A DNA stretch of 29,422 nt, from contig BAAFSQ010000115.1 of assembly GCA_054661495.1 (NCBI GenBank), positions 1 through 29,422 of the forward strand. Direction: 5' to 3'. Positions 10,901 through 22,800 of this stretch are shown in pieces. Made by a program: the position numbers and the translations under genes. How positions within the stretch are numbered: position 1 is the first letter of the stretch; each line of letters begins with the position of its first letter. This DNA comes from Zygophlyctis sp. KS116. Its lineage: Eukaryota; Chytridiomycota. Under the pieces are notes generated by a model. It had not been told where the DNA came from. It saw nothing but the letters and a program-made list of their open reading frames with translations, and made no database searches.

Positions 10901-13900
10901 GAAAACCTAGTTATAACACCAGTAGTTATCTTTGAATGTTTTGCAAATACTGCTGATTCTCCAGAAGAAAATGTAAATTACTCTGCGTTAGATGCGCATT
11001 TCAAGCACATTGGTGCCGACGGCCATTTGTTCCTTTCACGAGGAGAAGAATCCTTGGAATCAGATCAAATACAAGCGCTAACATTAGAAATAGGGGCGTT
11101 GTATTATCAAAGTTGGTTTCAAGCGGCTTGCCTATCTATATTTAAAAGGAAAAAAGTTGATTTTTATCTTGACGAAAAGATTCTGGGTCATTGTAACTCT
11201 AAGGTAGAAACATTTTCAGTATCAAACATTTTTCAAATGTTAATGGAAGCTGGCATTGGTTTATCGGAAGTAAAACTTGATGATATTTTGGATTACTGGA
11301 TTTCGATTGATACTAAAGAAGAAAAAAATAGATCGTTATGGACTTACATGCCAGAAGAAGCCGTAAATAATGACTCCTCAAAAAGCGGGATTGATCATTA
11401 TTTCGTTCATTTTGGGATTGAAATCGTGAATGAACATGGTAATCTTTTTTATCCATTAGTGAATAATTTCTTTGAAATTACCGAATTTTCCAGCGCTACT
11501 CTGGTCATCACAATGTTTTATTTTGAAACCGCAGAAGTTGTAATGAATTGCAAAATAAGTTCACTGGCTTCTGATATCAAATCCTTTTTCAATGCATTTA
11601 CATTAAAAAGAGTCTGTGGATCTCAAATAGTCAGCGGTAAAGTCAAGAAACTTCTAGATGATTTAGTGGCTGCTGATTTACCAGAATCTATTCGTGAAAC
11701 TGTCACAACTTACGATTTTAATCTTTCATTAATTGGGGAAGAGGAAAAACAAAATGAAAATCTTTTGGATATACTGGGTGGTATGGTATGCGATGAATTT
11801 TCAATATATATTGACAATGGTCTTATACAAGCTCAGGTTAAGAGCGACTGTCGATATTGGCTTTTTATTGAACTGTCGGGCGGCAAATTCAGGTTAAAAT
11901 GCTATGATTCAAAAGTATCGATCGACGAAAAAAATACCATGATTAGTTCTCTTAGTAGCTTGATGGATGAAGCTGTATTCAAAGCTAATCAGTTAATTCT
12001 ACTTAAGGAAATGGATGAAACAAGATTCGCTAGGTAAAATCTTTTTAACTTAAAAAAGTGATTATCTGATTGATCCAGAAATTTTTGGTATTTCACAGGG
12101 GTCTTTGAGTAGTGATTTAAGATATTCCTTCACAGTTGGAGCCTTTGCATGCCCTTTGATATTTGAATACGATTTTCTGCTTCATCATCGAGTTACTGCT
12201 GAAGTCGGTTTGAATATCATTAACGGCGTGATGCAACCGTTTGCTATATTGAATCGACCTGGAATGTTTGTCTCCACTCAGAAGGAGCCTTCGGGAAAGT
12301 CGTATATCTACTACATGCATTTCATCGGTTTACCCGTTGATTCTAACAGTGGACAAAAAGGTGAGAATTCGGTCATATCATTGAGAATATATGGATTTGA
12401 GAGTTTAAGCCAGCAGGGCTTCATGGAACTAGTTAATATGATTCATTCCAAGTTGGATATATCAGTAATAAACTTATTGGGAACTTGGATATCGCGTTAC
12501 GGATCGTCTAAATTGGTTAAGGAAGATTTTGAAATACTGCTACCAGTTGATAAAGCCCCCGCTCAAAAAATAATACATGAATGCGACACAGATCCGCTCG
12601 CATTCTTAACTTTGATCCCTAGGAAATTTATTGGATGCTTTCATTCCTTGGTAAAAACCCCGATTGAAATTATTGATAAGTATATAGCACTGAAATTTTC
12701 TGGGATAAATGAGAAAATAAGGTAATTTTCACGTACTTGATCAAAATAGATCGTGTTATCATGTTCTCGCATATAATAATGTTTCGTCTAGGGATCCTAC
12801 CGAATTTGAAAAACAAGTGGGTGTTGGGATTTGTTCAGTATTAATCATGCTTTTGGATAGCAATGGCATTCCTATCGAATGGAAAGAACCTGCCCTTCCT
12901 CTAAAGTACCGGCCTTTAAAGGTTGCAGTGGAAATATGGCCGCATGAAACTCTCAGTTTAGACTTTTTAGTCCCGGAGATAATGTCACAAATCAAACAGG
13001 CTCAATTTGATCTGTCATTATCATTCGACATTGGGCAACTATATGAGCGTACCTTATCAAATGACGCATCTTTGGATTATTCAAAATTCTCATCTATTGA
13101 TGGATCTTTAATATCTCATCGAGATAATAATGATATTTTCCATTATGAATATCATGTGAATATTGAAACTTATATATCTACAATGTCCGATATCATATTT
13201 GATGAAGTATCGAAGCTGCATAAAGGCTCCATACTCCTTCAGAAGTATCAAAAGCTCAACAGAGGGAATGAAATTCAAACATTTATTGTTGGTTTTTTCA
13301 TTCCAAGAGATCGCAGTAATTCTGCATTGGATTTATCATCAAATGATTTGCAGCTCCTCTCTATGTCTAACATAAACAATGCTACTTTGCAAACACAGCG
13401 CACACGATCTGCTGCTCTATCTTACGACGAGTTATTTTCTGTTCAATTTTTTATAATTTCACTACAGAAATCCCCTCATATTTCTGCATATCATGCGTCG
13501 AATGATTTGATCCAGGAACTTAAACATCTGGTCTTCCGCTGGTCTACAAATTTTGATTTCAAAAATCAAAAAATAAGCCCAATATTATTTCAAGGAAGCT
13601 TATCAGCAGTTGATCAAAGCCATCTGGCAGCTATCGATGCTTTTGAGTATTATCTGAGTAGCCAAAAGGATAAAAAATCTAGTGATGTTTACGAAAGGGA
13701 AATTCACTTGCAGGAGTGGACAGCATTTCCTTTAATCAATGATCAATCAGAAATGGATAACACAAAAAAATATGAATGGAAAATTAGATACCAGAAAGAA
13801 ATACTTCGTACTTTTGGTAATATGATCAAAGCTCATGGCTACCAACAGAGGGAAAATATTGTGTCTGATCAATTTAATCTTGATAACTCAAAAATATCTA

Positions 13901-15006
13901 GTTTTGAACGATACTTTTACCAGATCAATAATACTTCTGGTACACTTTGGGTTATTCATTCCAATATCAATGGAAATTATTTTTATGTATCACATTTTCT
14001 AATTTCTAACAAGACTGAACCACGTAAAGAAGATCTGTTACCACGACTTGTAGTTGGACTTTTTGAAAAGCATGTTAAATTAACTACAGAGCTGATTGAT
14101 TCAAATGATCCAGGAGTACCCAATCTATTGGAAAAATTAAAAGTACTTTTTCAAACTTTCCCAAAAGCACCACATGGCTCTCGAACATTTCTAGTAAAAG
14201 GATCATATACACCTACGGACCCAAATGTATCAGCATCCTTATTTCAATACATATTTATGAATCCACAACGGTATGATTTCCTGCCTCTATTAAACTGTAA
14301 TGGCTGTTATTTAAGGACCAAAACTCCAGACTTTCGAATTAAACAAACTTCCAAGACTTTAATTGAAGGTGAAGAATTTGACTATATTCTTATTGTATAC
14401 TCTAATCGGCAACCTCCATTGGACATAAAACCGACTTTTAAATATTATATAATTGTTTTAAATCAATCGCCACTATCTGCAGAAGTAGAATTGGGAACCT
14501 CTGAATACATTGGAAGTGGATATTATCTTGGTGATATAGTTCGATATGCTGAAAAGAGACTCTCTGATCTTTTATCCACCTCTTTGAAATTTTATTCTAG
14601 AGATTCTCTCTGGTGTCAATTACAAGATTCAACAGACACTATTTGCCGTGAAAGTTATGAATGGATCACTCTATTTCTAGAAAAAATCAGTATCAATTCA
14701 AGATCATTTTCAGCAGTCGACCCTTATTTACAAGATTTGTTCTCTACACCTTTTATTGACTGGAAACGTGTACTTGAGCATCTCTGTCAAGTTTTCAAAG
14801 GACATCTTCTTTTACAAGAAAACAGTACACATTTTATCTTGTATAATCAATCCAACTCTGATTACCTTGTTCATATATGTGTGTCTGATAATTCATGCAA
14901 TGCGTATATAGTCTCTCGGGAGGGTGTCTCTGATCCGATTGAATGGGAAGCTATTGATGCTGTCGTGAATGAGATTTTAAAGTTTTTAGTGTCTGAAGTG
15001 TCGTAA
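7942..15006 (+). CDS. SZT2: SZT2-like protein, KICSTOR scaffold homologue
   Basis: Five exons (7942-8538, 8566-9396, 9425-12033, 12059-12721, 12750-15006) with introns of 27, 28, 25 and 28 nt give 2318 aa; vertebrate SZT2 has about 3400. The N-terminal ~260 residues are von Willebrand A-like and follow SZT2 block by block: DRYRVVFLLNFSHSM, CLTGLLQ, FEQGLAALDLLPKDH, VLVYITDGV, SIIQVGSENGYTPNSHFGN and ELLRFICILLSGRFLY. Residues further on (GICSVLIMLLDSNG, PLKVAVEIWPHE) also recall the family. In animals SZT2 is the large KICSTOR subunit that holds GATOR1 at lysosomes so that TORC1 responds to amino acids. The fungal role is inferred. The ATG chosen is the first in frame. No catalytic residues or membrane segments are expected or seen. 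The other KICSTOR subunits are not in this window. Confidence 0.85.
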
Positions 15007-15117
15007 GACTAGTATTTTTAAGCTGTGGTTGAGGGGGCGTAGTGAGTCAAACGTTTACGGGGCGATGGGAGTTTCAAAGTAGGAGAATTGGTAGGAGAGC
15101 GAGAGTGCAAAAACAAA
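15007..15117 (+). promoter_or_regulatory. Short intergenic region upstream of TAF1
   Basis: 111 bp between the SZT2 stop and the TAF1 ATG. It is clearly richer in G than its surroundings (runs such as GAGGGGGCG and CGGGGCGATGGG at about 15030-15070), which stands out in this AT-rich window. It probably holds the SZT2 3' end and the TAF1 promoter. Confidence 0.45.
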
Positions 15118-18100
15118 ATGGAATTCATCTTTGGAAATGTCAATGAAAATGGAGAATTAGAAGATTCCGCAGATTTAGATCCAGCGCTAGTTGCAAGTTT
15201 GAAATCAGACTATTTAAGCAATGTTTTAGGAACTTCATTTGCTGGAATTTACTCTGCAGATCCACTGGAATTTCAAGAAAAAGATCAAAATGCTCAGGAT
15301 TTCTCTGAAATTCAGGAACTAGCAGACGATTTCTCGATTGAATTACCGTCAGTCTATGAACCTCCTGCTCCTATTGTAATTGAAAAACCAGTCAAGAAAC
15401 CGGTTCTGGATGAGTCTTTGACTAAAATTAAACAGGATATATCTCAAGGGAAAATAGAATTCACTTCAATTTTTGGACCATTGACAAGGGAAAATGTAAA
15501 AATTCATGCGCCAAAAAAGATTTCTTTTTTTCAAGATCATGGTTTTAAATTGGGAAAGGATGATCGTAGTGATTTTTATACTGTAAATGAAGATCAGAAT
15601 TTAAGTAATCTCTATATGGAACTCAAGAAAGAAAGAGTCACGACTGATAAGAAAATAATCGAATTGGAACGTGAGGTTGTAGATAGGAATATTGATGATT
15701 GTTTTATGCCAATAGAAATAGATAGTTGGGAAAATAGGATTTCTAGAGTGCCTTCTGGTAAAAAAATGGGATTATTTAGGAATCATATACTAGACTCTGG
15801 GGAATGGTTAGATGCAGTAGTGGAAGATGAATTTACAGTTAGAAGTAGGTTGGGAGATTTGGATGATCCAATGATTGTTTTTGATACTAGTAAAACAGTT
15901 CCTCCAAAACTTATACGGAGAAATTTTTTAGGAAAAGATGGGAAACCATTGGATAAATTTAATATTTCAAATGACTGGGTTTATGAAACTGTTAGAAATC
16001 ATAAAACAGATAGAGTTAGACAAGTTGTAGGTCCGACAAAGTTGGAACATGCTCATTGTGCAATTAGACTGCATTTTCAATATTATAAACCAAATTTAAC
16101 TACAAAAGAATTAAGGAATTGGCATAGACCTCCGTTCAAATTTCCATTGCATCAAGATATCAAAGTTTCTAGAATAAAAGCGTTTAAGAAGAAGAAGGCA
16201 AAGGGTCGCGATCCTTCAGAGTTATTAAAATCTACAAAAGATATTTCTCTTCGAGATACATGTCAATATCTTCTTTTAGAATACTCTGAAGAATACCCGC
16301 TAATTATGCAAAATCAGGGAATGGCTAGCATGATTTATAATTATTACAGGAAAAAGGATGAAAAGGATTCTTACGCTCCAAGAATGCCAAATGGGGCTGC
16401 TTATATTTTAGAGCAGGTTGATTCCTCGCCCTTCTTTTGTTTTGGTGAAATTTACCCTGGTCAAACAATGCAAGCAATTTACAACAATCTATTCAGAGCT
16501 CCTATTTTTAAACATCCAGTTCCTGAAACTGATTTTCTGCTGATCCGTTCAACATATAAGGGAAAATCAAAATATTTTATCCGAGATATACCCAACATTT
16601 ATGTTGTGGGGCAGTGTTTTCCGATTCAAGAAATACCTCCTCCTTCTTCGAGAAAGCTGGTTCATACTATCAAAGGTCGAGTACAGGTATGCTTAAATCA
16701 TATTAATAAAAGGCGATTGCATACCGGTATATGCAGCGCGATCCTCTTCGCCGACTAAAGTATTCTCTGTTAGCAAAAGTGTTCAACTTTTATTCTGAAG
16801 CAGAAATAAGAAATAAGATTAAAGAATATCTTGTCTATGCGAAAAAAGGGGAGAATACAGGCTGGTGGAAATTAAATCCAAAATTAACCTTTCCAAATGA
16901 AGAGGGGATTCGTAAAATTATAACGCCAGAGATGGCTTGCCTCATGGAGAGCTCCCTGGTAGGCCAGCAAAGATTAAACGATGCTGGTTATGGAAGTTTA
17001 CTTTTAAATGATACTGAAGAGGGAATAAATGAAGATGAAGATGCTACTTTGGATATGGAAATTAGAATGGCTCCATGGACGGGATCAAAGAACTTTTTTT
17101 TGGCAGCTCAAGGAAAGGGAATGATCGCTCTATATGGGCCTGGAGATCCTACAGGTTGCGGTGAAGCATTCAGTTTTGTGCGAGCTTCAATGAAGGAGAT
17201 GTTTTTTATGGAGGGCCATTCGGATGCTACAAAAGCTGCGTTTTTAGGTGAAAAGGCGCGAACAACATATCACAGATTCTCCATTATTGACCAGCAACAA
17301 GTGTATAAATCCGAAATTAAGAGAATATGGAACAATCAACTAAGGTCTTTGTTGGCTCATCCGGAGGAGAAAAAAGCTAGCATTAAGTCTAGGTTCGCTC
17401 AAAAAATTAATCCAGACGAAACAACAGACCACAGAATGGATGTCTCATCTCCAATGACTAATTCTAAAGATCCAGAGACAGCGTCAGATAATGATGATAC
17501 TCAATCAAATGCAACTAGCAATTTCCTAGCTGGAAAAAACAAAATTTTAGTTATCAATAGACTGGTATTTTTATTTTTTATAATTATTAGGTACGCAATG
17601 CGAATTCGGGTGAACTGGAGTGGATTTCTGAACTTATTACAGATATGAGAATAATGAGCGCATATCTAAGGCAGAGAACGCTAATTGAAAGAAATGTGAC
17701 CCAAGAGTAATTTTTGAAAATTCTAAATTTTAACAGATCAACAGAACCATTAAGTCTTGAAGAGGCAAAAGTCCGACGAAGAAATAAGTATTTAAATTAA
17801 AGTGGTATTCTAATATTTAGAATTGCTGAGCATTTGGCCAATCTTCGCTTGAATCGCAAAGGAAAGAGAAAGTTTGTTGAAGGAACGGATAATAATAATG
17901 AGGCCCTTGGATTAGTTACTGTTAAATTACCAATGCGTATGATAATTCTAAAATTTATAATCTAGATACGATAGAAGCAGCCAAGAAACGCAAAGCCGAA
18001 GAAGAGTTGGCAGCCAAGAAATTGGTACTAAAACAAAAACCAGCTGGTGAAGAAATAAATGCTCTATTTGATAAATTAATCAAGCAAATCATGGGATTAG

Positions 18101-18554
18101 AAGAAGCTTGGCCATTTTGTAAACCATTATCAAAAGAAATTTATACCGATTACTATGATGTAATAAAGAATCCCAAAACTCTTCAAGATATTCAAAATGT
18201 AAATTTTACCAATCTTTTTAATATTTTAGGACGTCACAGAGAAAAAGTTCAAGTCTTCTCAAGAATTTATAAGTGACTTGAAACTTATAGCATCTAATTG
18301 CCGCTTATATAATGGAGATCACCCCATCACCAACATTGCTGATGGTTTAGTTTCTAAAGCAGAAAAATTTATTGAATCTGTAAGTTTTCTAAATTTTGAA
18401 TTCCTAGAATAAAGAAGACATTGAAATCCTTGAATCCTCGCTCTTGGAAGAATCTAAATCTGGTAACAATCAAGGCCTGGCTGCTAATTCCATAAATGAC
18501 AACTCTGCACAAGACTCTGTGTTGTCTGGACCAACCCAATCTCTCCCCTCATAA
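15118..18554 (+). CDS. TAF1: TFIID subunit 1 (TAF1) with one bromodomain
   Basis: Eight exons (15118-16686, 16713-17564, 17591-17706, 17737-17787, 17821-17936, 17966-18198, 18230-18379, 18408-18554); introns are 26-33 nt and the protein is 1077 aa. It starts with a TAF1-type FIFGNVNENGELE block, followed by SIFGPLT. The conserved central DUF3591 region then runs through WHRPPFKFPL, ILEQVDSSPFFCFGEIYPGQ, NLFRAPIFKHPVPETDFLLI, GWWKLNP, RLNDAGYG and GDPTGCGEAFSFV. The bromodomain lies at about 925-1020 (AWPFCKPL, DYYDVIKNPKTL, NCRLYNGD with the acetyl-lysine-binding Asn). TAF1 is the scaffold of TFIID at core promoters. Human TAF1 has two bromodomains and a zinc knuckle; here I see one bromodomain and no knuckle. 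I chose ATG 15118, the first ATG of the frame, directly before the homology. Confidence 0.95.
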
Positions 18555-18607
18555 AGACTCATGAATCTTAAAATTGTAATTTTATTATTTACAATCAAAA
18601 ACCTATT

Positions 18608-19234
18608 TTAAGCCACACTTGACGACAGTTTAGTAAATGACTTTATATTCTCTTCAAAAGTTTCATGATAAATGTTTGATAAATAATAAAATGGCGAATC
18701 CACTTCTAAATTCGAAAACTAAGCATTAAAATTTTTTCTGGATCTTACTGCTGAGACTTCAAAATACCCAAATCCATTTAATTTTGCCAAATCTTGACCT
18801 TGAGACGTCGACACGACTCTTCTACTCTCCAGATCAATTTTATTAGCGATTAAAACTCCAGTCAATGATCCTTTGTTTGAATTCAATTTTTGAGAAAATT
18901 CCAACCATTTTGAAATTGCTTTAAACGACTCTTTACACGTAACATCATAGACCAGTATGACTGATGAGACTCCACCCGAAACTGTTTCTAATAAATTATC
19001 TGATCCACTTGTATCATGCAAGTATAACTCCACAGATACATTAGCATCAGGAATAGAAATAACTTTTACTTGAATTTCAGGAGTAATTGTCATTGAGTAA
19101 GTCTTTGGAAATGAATTTCCGTCCGATAAAAACCGTTCTAAAATTGCTGATTTTCCAACAGTTGCATTTCCTAAAATGAATTAACTCTAAATACCAAGAA
19201 CCAATACTTTGTTGCGCAAGATAAGATTGGCCAT
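18608..19234 (-). CDS. IFT27: Intraflagellar transport GTPase IFT27 (RABL4)
   Basis: Three exons (19234-19195, 19170-18749, 18718-18608), introns of 24 and 30 nt, 190 aa; human IFT27 has 186. The Walker A loop GNATVGKS is at residues 14-21, split by the first intron. The switch II motif reads DTSGSD instead of DTAGQE, so the usual catalytic Gln is absent, as in IFT27, which is a weak GTPase. NKID is the G4 base-recognition motif. SVELYLHDTSG, VILVYDVTCKESF and KWLEFSQ follow IFT27 closely, and the last exon restores its C-terminal helix. IFT27 pairs with IFT25 in IFT-B and helps export cargo and BBSome from cilia. The gene implies a flagellate stage. It has no C-terminal prenylation Cys. It converges on TAF1 with 53 bp between stops. 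Confidence 0.88.
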
Positions 19235-19284
19235 TACAAATTCCGAATCGGGAATCGTAGATTTCTTTCAAATAAAGATTTAAA
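19235..19284. promoter_or_regulatory. 50-bp shared divergent promoter, IFT27 and TPR gene
   Basis: Only 50 bp separate the two divergent start codons, so core promoters and 5' untranslated regions must overlap or be almost absent. I see no obvious TATA box. Coordinated expression is likely but inferred. Confidence 0.5.
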
Positions 19285-19695
19285 ATGGCGGCAGTAGCAG
19301 ATTTAAATAATGATATTAGTGCATCCGGTGCCGAAGAATGGCTAGTATTAAGAGTCGGGACAGTCCCAAGAAATTCGTTGGGTTGGTTTAGATGTGGAGT
19401 TGGATTTTATAATAAAAAGGAATTCTCAAAATCTATAGAATGTTTTGAAAAGGCTGTAGAATTAGATCCTATGAATGTATCTTTGAACTTATTAATAACA
19501 GTTTAATGCATTTCAGATCATGGCACGCGCATGTATAGCAGTGAATAGTACGTGTTTTTACTCTTATCAGTAGGAAAAGATGATGCCATTTCTGCCTTGA
19601 AACAGTCGGTAACTCTAGATAATCCAAGTGATTGGTATTTTTAAAAGTTTAATATTAGGCAATTACTAGTAGAATTAACATCTAATAATGAATAA
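19285..19695 (+). CDS. Small TPR-repeat protein of unknown function
   Basis: Four exons (19285-19476, 19502-19547, 19571-19634, 19659-19695), introns of 25, 23 and 24 nt, 112 aa. The centre is a canonical tetratricopeptide repeat: GWFRCGVGFYNKKEFSKSIECFEKAVELDP, shown here as GWFRCGVGF followed by KSIECFEKAVELDP, then a second unit AFQIMARACIAVN with DAISALKQSV. TPRs are helical protein-binding repeats; two units are too few for a full superhelix, so this is probably an adaptor or subunit. I do not recognise the family. Its divergent pairing with IFT27 hints at a flagellar role but does not show it. Confidence 0.75.
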
Positions 19696-19824
19696 ATGTT
19701 GAGTATTTACCTTGAGTATTAAGTAATCGGACAAGGCGCAGTTTCTGACCGACGGTTTTTGACTGAAAGAAAAGATCAAAAACGGCGGATCTACTCTGGA
19801 ATTACTAATTAAACCGCTAAAGAC
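19696..19824 (+). promoter_or_regulatory. Kinesin upstream region with imperfect palindrome
   Basis: 129 bp upstream of the kinesin ATG. CCGACGGTTTTTGA (19749-19762) and TCAAAAACGGCGG (19776-19788) form an imperfect inverted repeat with a 13-bp spacer. The half-sites carry CGG triplets, as bound by some fungal zinc-cluster factors. The regulatory role is inferred. Confidence 0.4.
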
Positions 19825-22800
19825 ATGGATACTATTCAAGTCTCTGTTCGTCTTCGTCCGCTAAATTCTCGGGAACTATCACAAGGACATTCTTGTTCTT
19901 GGACTAGATTACAAAATACACTGTATAACAAGGAAACAAAAGTCTCGTTTTCTTTTGATAGAGTATTTGATGTAGATAACGATGATTATATTTATGAATC
20001 AAGTTCAAGAGATTTAGTATCAAGTGTAATGAATGGTTTTAATGCTACGATTATTGCTTATGGACAAACTTCATCCGGAAAAACTCATACAATGATTGGA
20101 AGTTCATCTAGTATTGGCATTATTCCAAAAGCAATTGCAGATATATTTAAATGTATTCAAAATGTATTTGAATGATTTAAATGACTCTATAGAATCCTGA
20201 ACGGGAGTATCTATTGCGTGTTTGCTATTTAGAAATCTATAATGAAGTTATTAATGATTTACTACAGCCAGAAAATACTGGTCTAAAGATTCATGAAAAT
20301 CATAATGTAAATATTTTGTAATAATAGGTAGAGAGATATCTTTGTTGGGAACTTGACTCAGATTGTGGTTTCGGACACTGATCAAGTGCTGGATCTAATG
20401 TCTCAGGGGAATAGTAATAGAATTATTCTAAATTATAGAAAATAGAGCTGTAGGAGAGACAAATGTAAATGAAAAGAGTAGCAGATCACATTCGATATTT
20501 AGAATAGTAACACTTTTTAGTAATGATAGGTTGTTGAAAGTCGGTTGAAAACTTCAAATTCAGTAGAGTCAATAAGAATTTCTACTCTCAATTTAGTGGA
20601 TTTAGCAGGTTCAGAAAGAGTTGGGTACACTGGAGCTGAAGGAGTTCGACTAAAGGAAGCTGGAAATATAAATAAGAGTTTATTGGCTCTAGGGACTGTT
20701 ATTGGGAAGTTGTCCGAAGGAGAAAAGTAAGTTTAATAATCTCAATCTAGTAAACATATTCCATATAGAGACTCTAAATTGACTAGAATATTACAGCCGG
20801 CATTAGGGGGAAATTCTAAAACTGCAATTATTTGTACTATAACGCCTTCGAATAAGTTTATTGAAGAAAGTATTTCTACTCTAAAGTTTGCTAGTAGAGC
20901 AAAAACTATAACCAATAGGCCAGAATTGAATGAAATAGTTTCGGATCAAGCTTTACTAAAGCAGTACAAGAAAGAAATTGAAAATTTAAAAAAGGAATTG
21001 AATACGGTTAGAAGTACAGATGTGGGTTTTGAAAAAGACTCTTTAGACTCTAATGATGACATATTAAGGAGAAAATTGGAATTATTTAATAGTTCAATAT
21101 TGGATTCTAACAAGATTAAAAAGGTACTTACATCTTTTAAAGTGATTATAGGCGGCTTTGAAACGGAGGCAAACATGGTATCCACGTCTACATGCAGATA
21201 TAGTAGAAAATGATGAGGAAAAAGATCAACTTCAGCGAAGAGTCTCTGATCTTTTGGTTTTACAGAAAGACTATCAATTTAATGAAATTGAACCGTATTC
21301 TCAAGTTGATCAGCAGCTGGACTTGAATCAGCAAGCACTTGAAAAGAAAATCAAGACTTTACAAAATGCCATTGTAGAATATGAAAAAGGTAACACGGCA
21401 AGTCTTTTATACCAAAGATTACGATGCAATGAAGAAGTCTTATGAGGCAGAAATTGAAGGGAATCAACAACTTCAAAAGCTTTTGGCCGAGAAAGAGGAA
21501 TCGCTGGCTAAACAGTTTAATTTTACAAATAGAATCAACAAAGGTTATATTTCAATAGCTCTTATGGATAGATTTTAAAGAAAAGCTGAGCGATTATGTG
21601 ATTTCAGGACAGAAGAAGGATTCTGAAATTCAAGATTTGGTATCCAACATTAATGAATTAAAGTTATGTAAGCTTATAAGTAAATGAAACTAGGCTTCAC
21701 AAAATCCGAAGAATCAATTGCTAATCTAGAGCAGATTGGGTCTAATCAAATTGAACAATTGAGAATTCTTGCTTCTGAACGCGATGAATTATCTCAGATA
21801 GTACAAAGCAAAAATGAAGAAGAAAATGTCAATGACAGCTTAAAATTAGAAATCCAAGAATACATGTCACAGTTGGCAACTCTTAAAAATCAGTTTGCAC
21901 ATAAAGAGGCTGAAAATGTAAACTTGAAGAGCTTCTTAGCTTCATTAACATCACTATATGGAAAAGAAATCTCTGATTTGCATCAAGTAAGGTTATGTTT
22001 ATTTTAATTTTTAGAAAATTGGAAATGATTTGGAAGAGAAGAATGTCTGGTTTGATACAATTGAGCAAAACATTATGTCCCTCTATTCTTCTTATCAAGT
22101 TGTATTGAAAAGAACTGAAGCTAAATTGAAAGAAAGCGACGATACTTTGGGTAGAATGGCTACTGAAAATAATCAAGTTTGGATCACAAATTCCACATTG
22201 CAGGAAGAAATCGAAAGGATAAACTCTCTACTTTCCGAAACTAAAAGCGTTATTCAAATGAAAGACACAGATTTATCTACGATTATAGCAAAGTGTAATG
22301 CAGTAGAACTTCAGTATGATCAGGTTAATGCTGAAAATCACGGTTACAAATCAAAGATTCATTTACTCGAGGAGGAGCTTCTAGTCTCGCAAACAGAAAA
22401 TAATGAATTCTCTCAAAAATTAGTTCACAAATCACAAATAATAGAAAACCTCGAAATTGATCTTCTAAATAGAGACAAAGTTGTTGGGGAGCTCCAGTTA
22501 CAGCTAGATGACAAGGAGTCGGTTATTGCAAGCCTCAACATTCAGCTGGACGAGTTACAATCGGATTATGTGCAACTTAAGTCTAGATTTAAAGAAGAAC
22601 TTCTTGAAAAGATAGAACAAATTGGTCAATTAAATGAATCTTTGAAAATATTCAAACTACAAAACGAGGGACTTGAACGTGACCTTGGCAATTTGAATCT
22701 GAAAATCTCACATTTCAATTTAGAAATTTGTGCCCAGATACAGAATAATAATGCTTTTGTAAATGAACTGGTTTCCGATATCTCTAAAAAGGAAAATTAT

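Noticed and set aside
16713-16758. Ending TAF1 at 16758, where the first exon frame runs into a stop
   Set aside because: A 26-nt intron (16687-16712) continues the frame into AIAYRYMQRDP and the rest of the conserved TAF1 core.
20331-20340. A 21-nt version of the second kinesin intron ending at 20327
   Set aside because: It leaves the wrong frame. The acceptor four bases later gives the conserved [13 protein letters not shown] strand.
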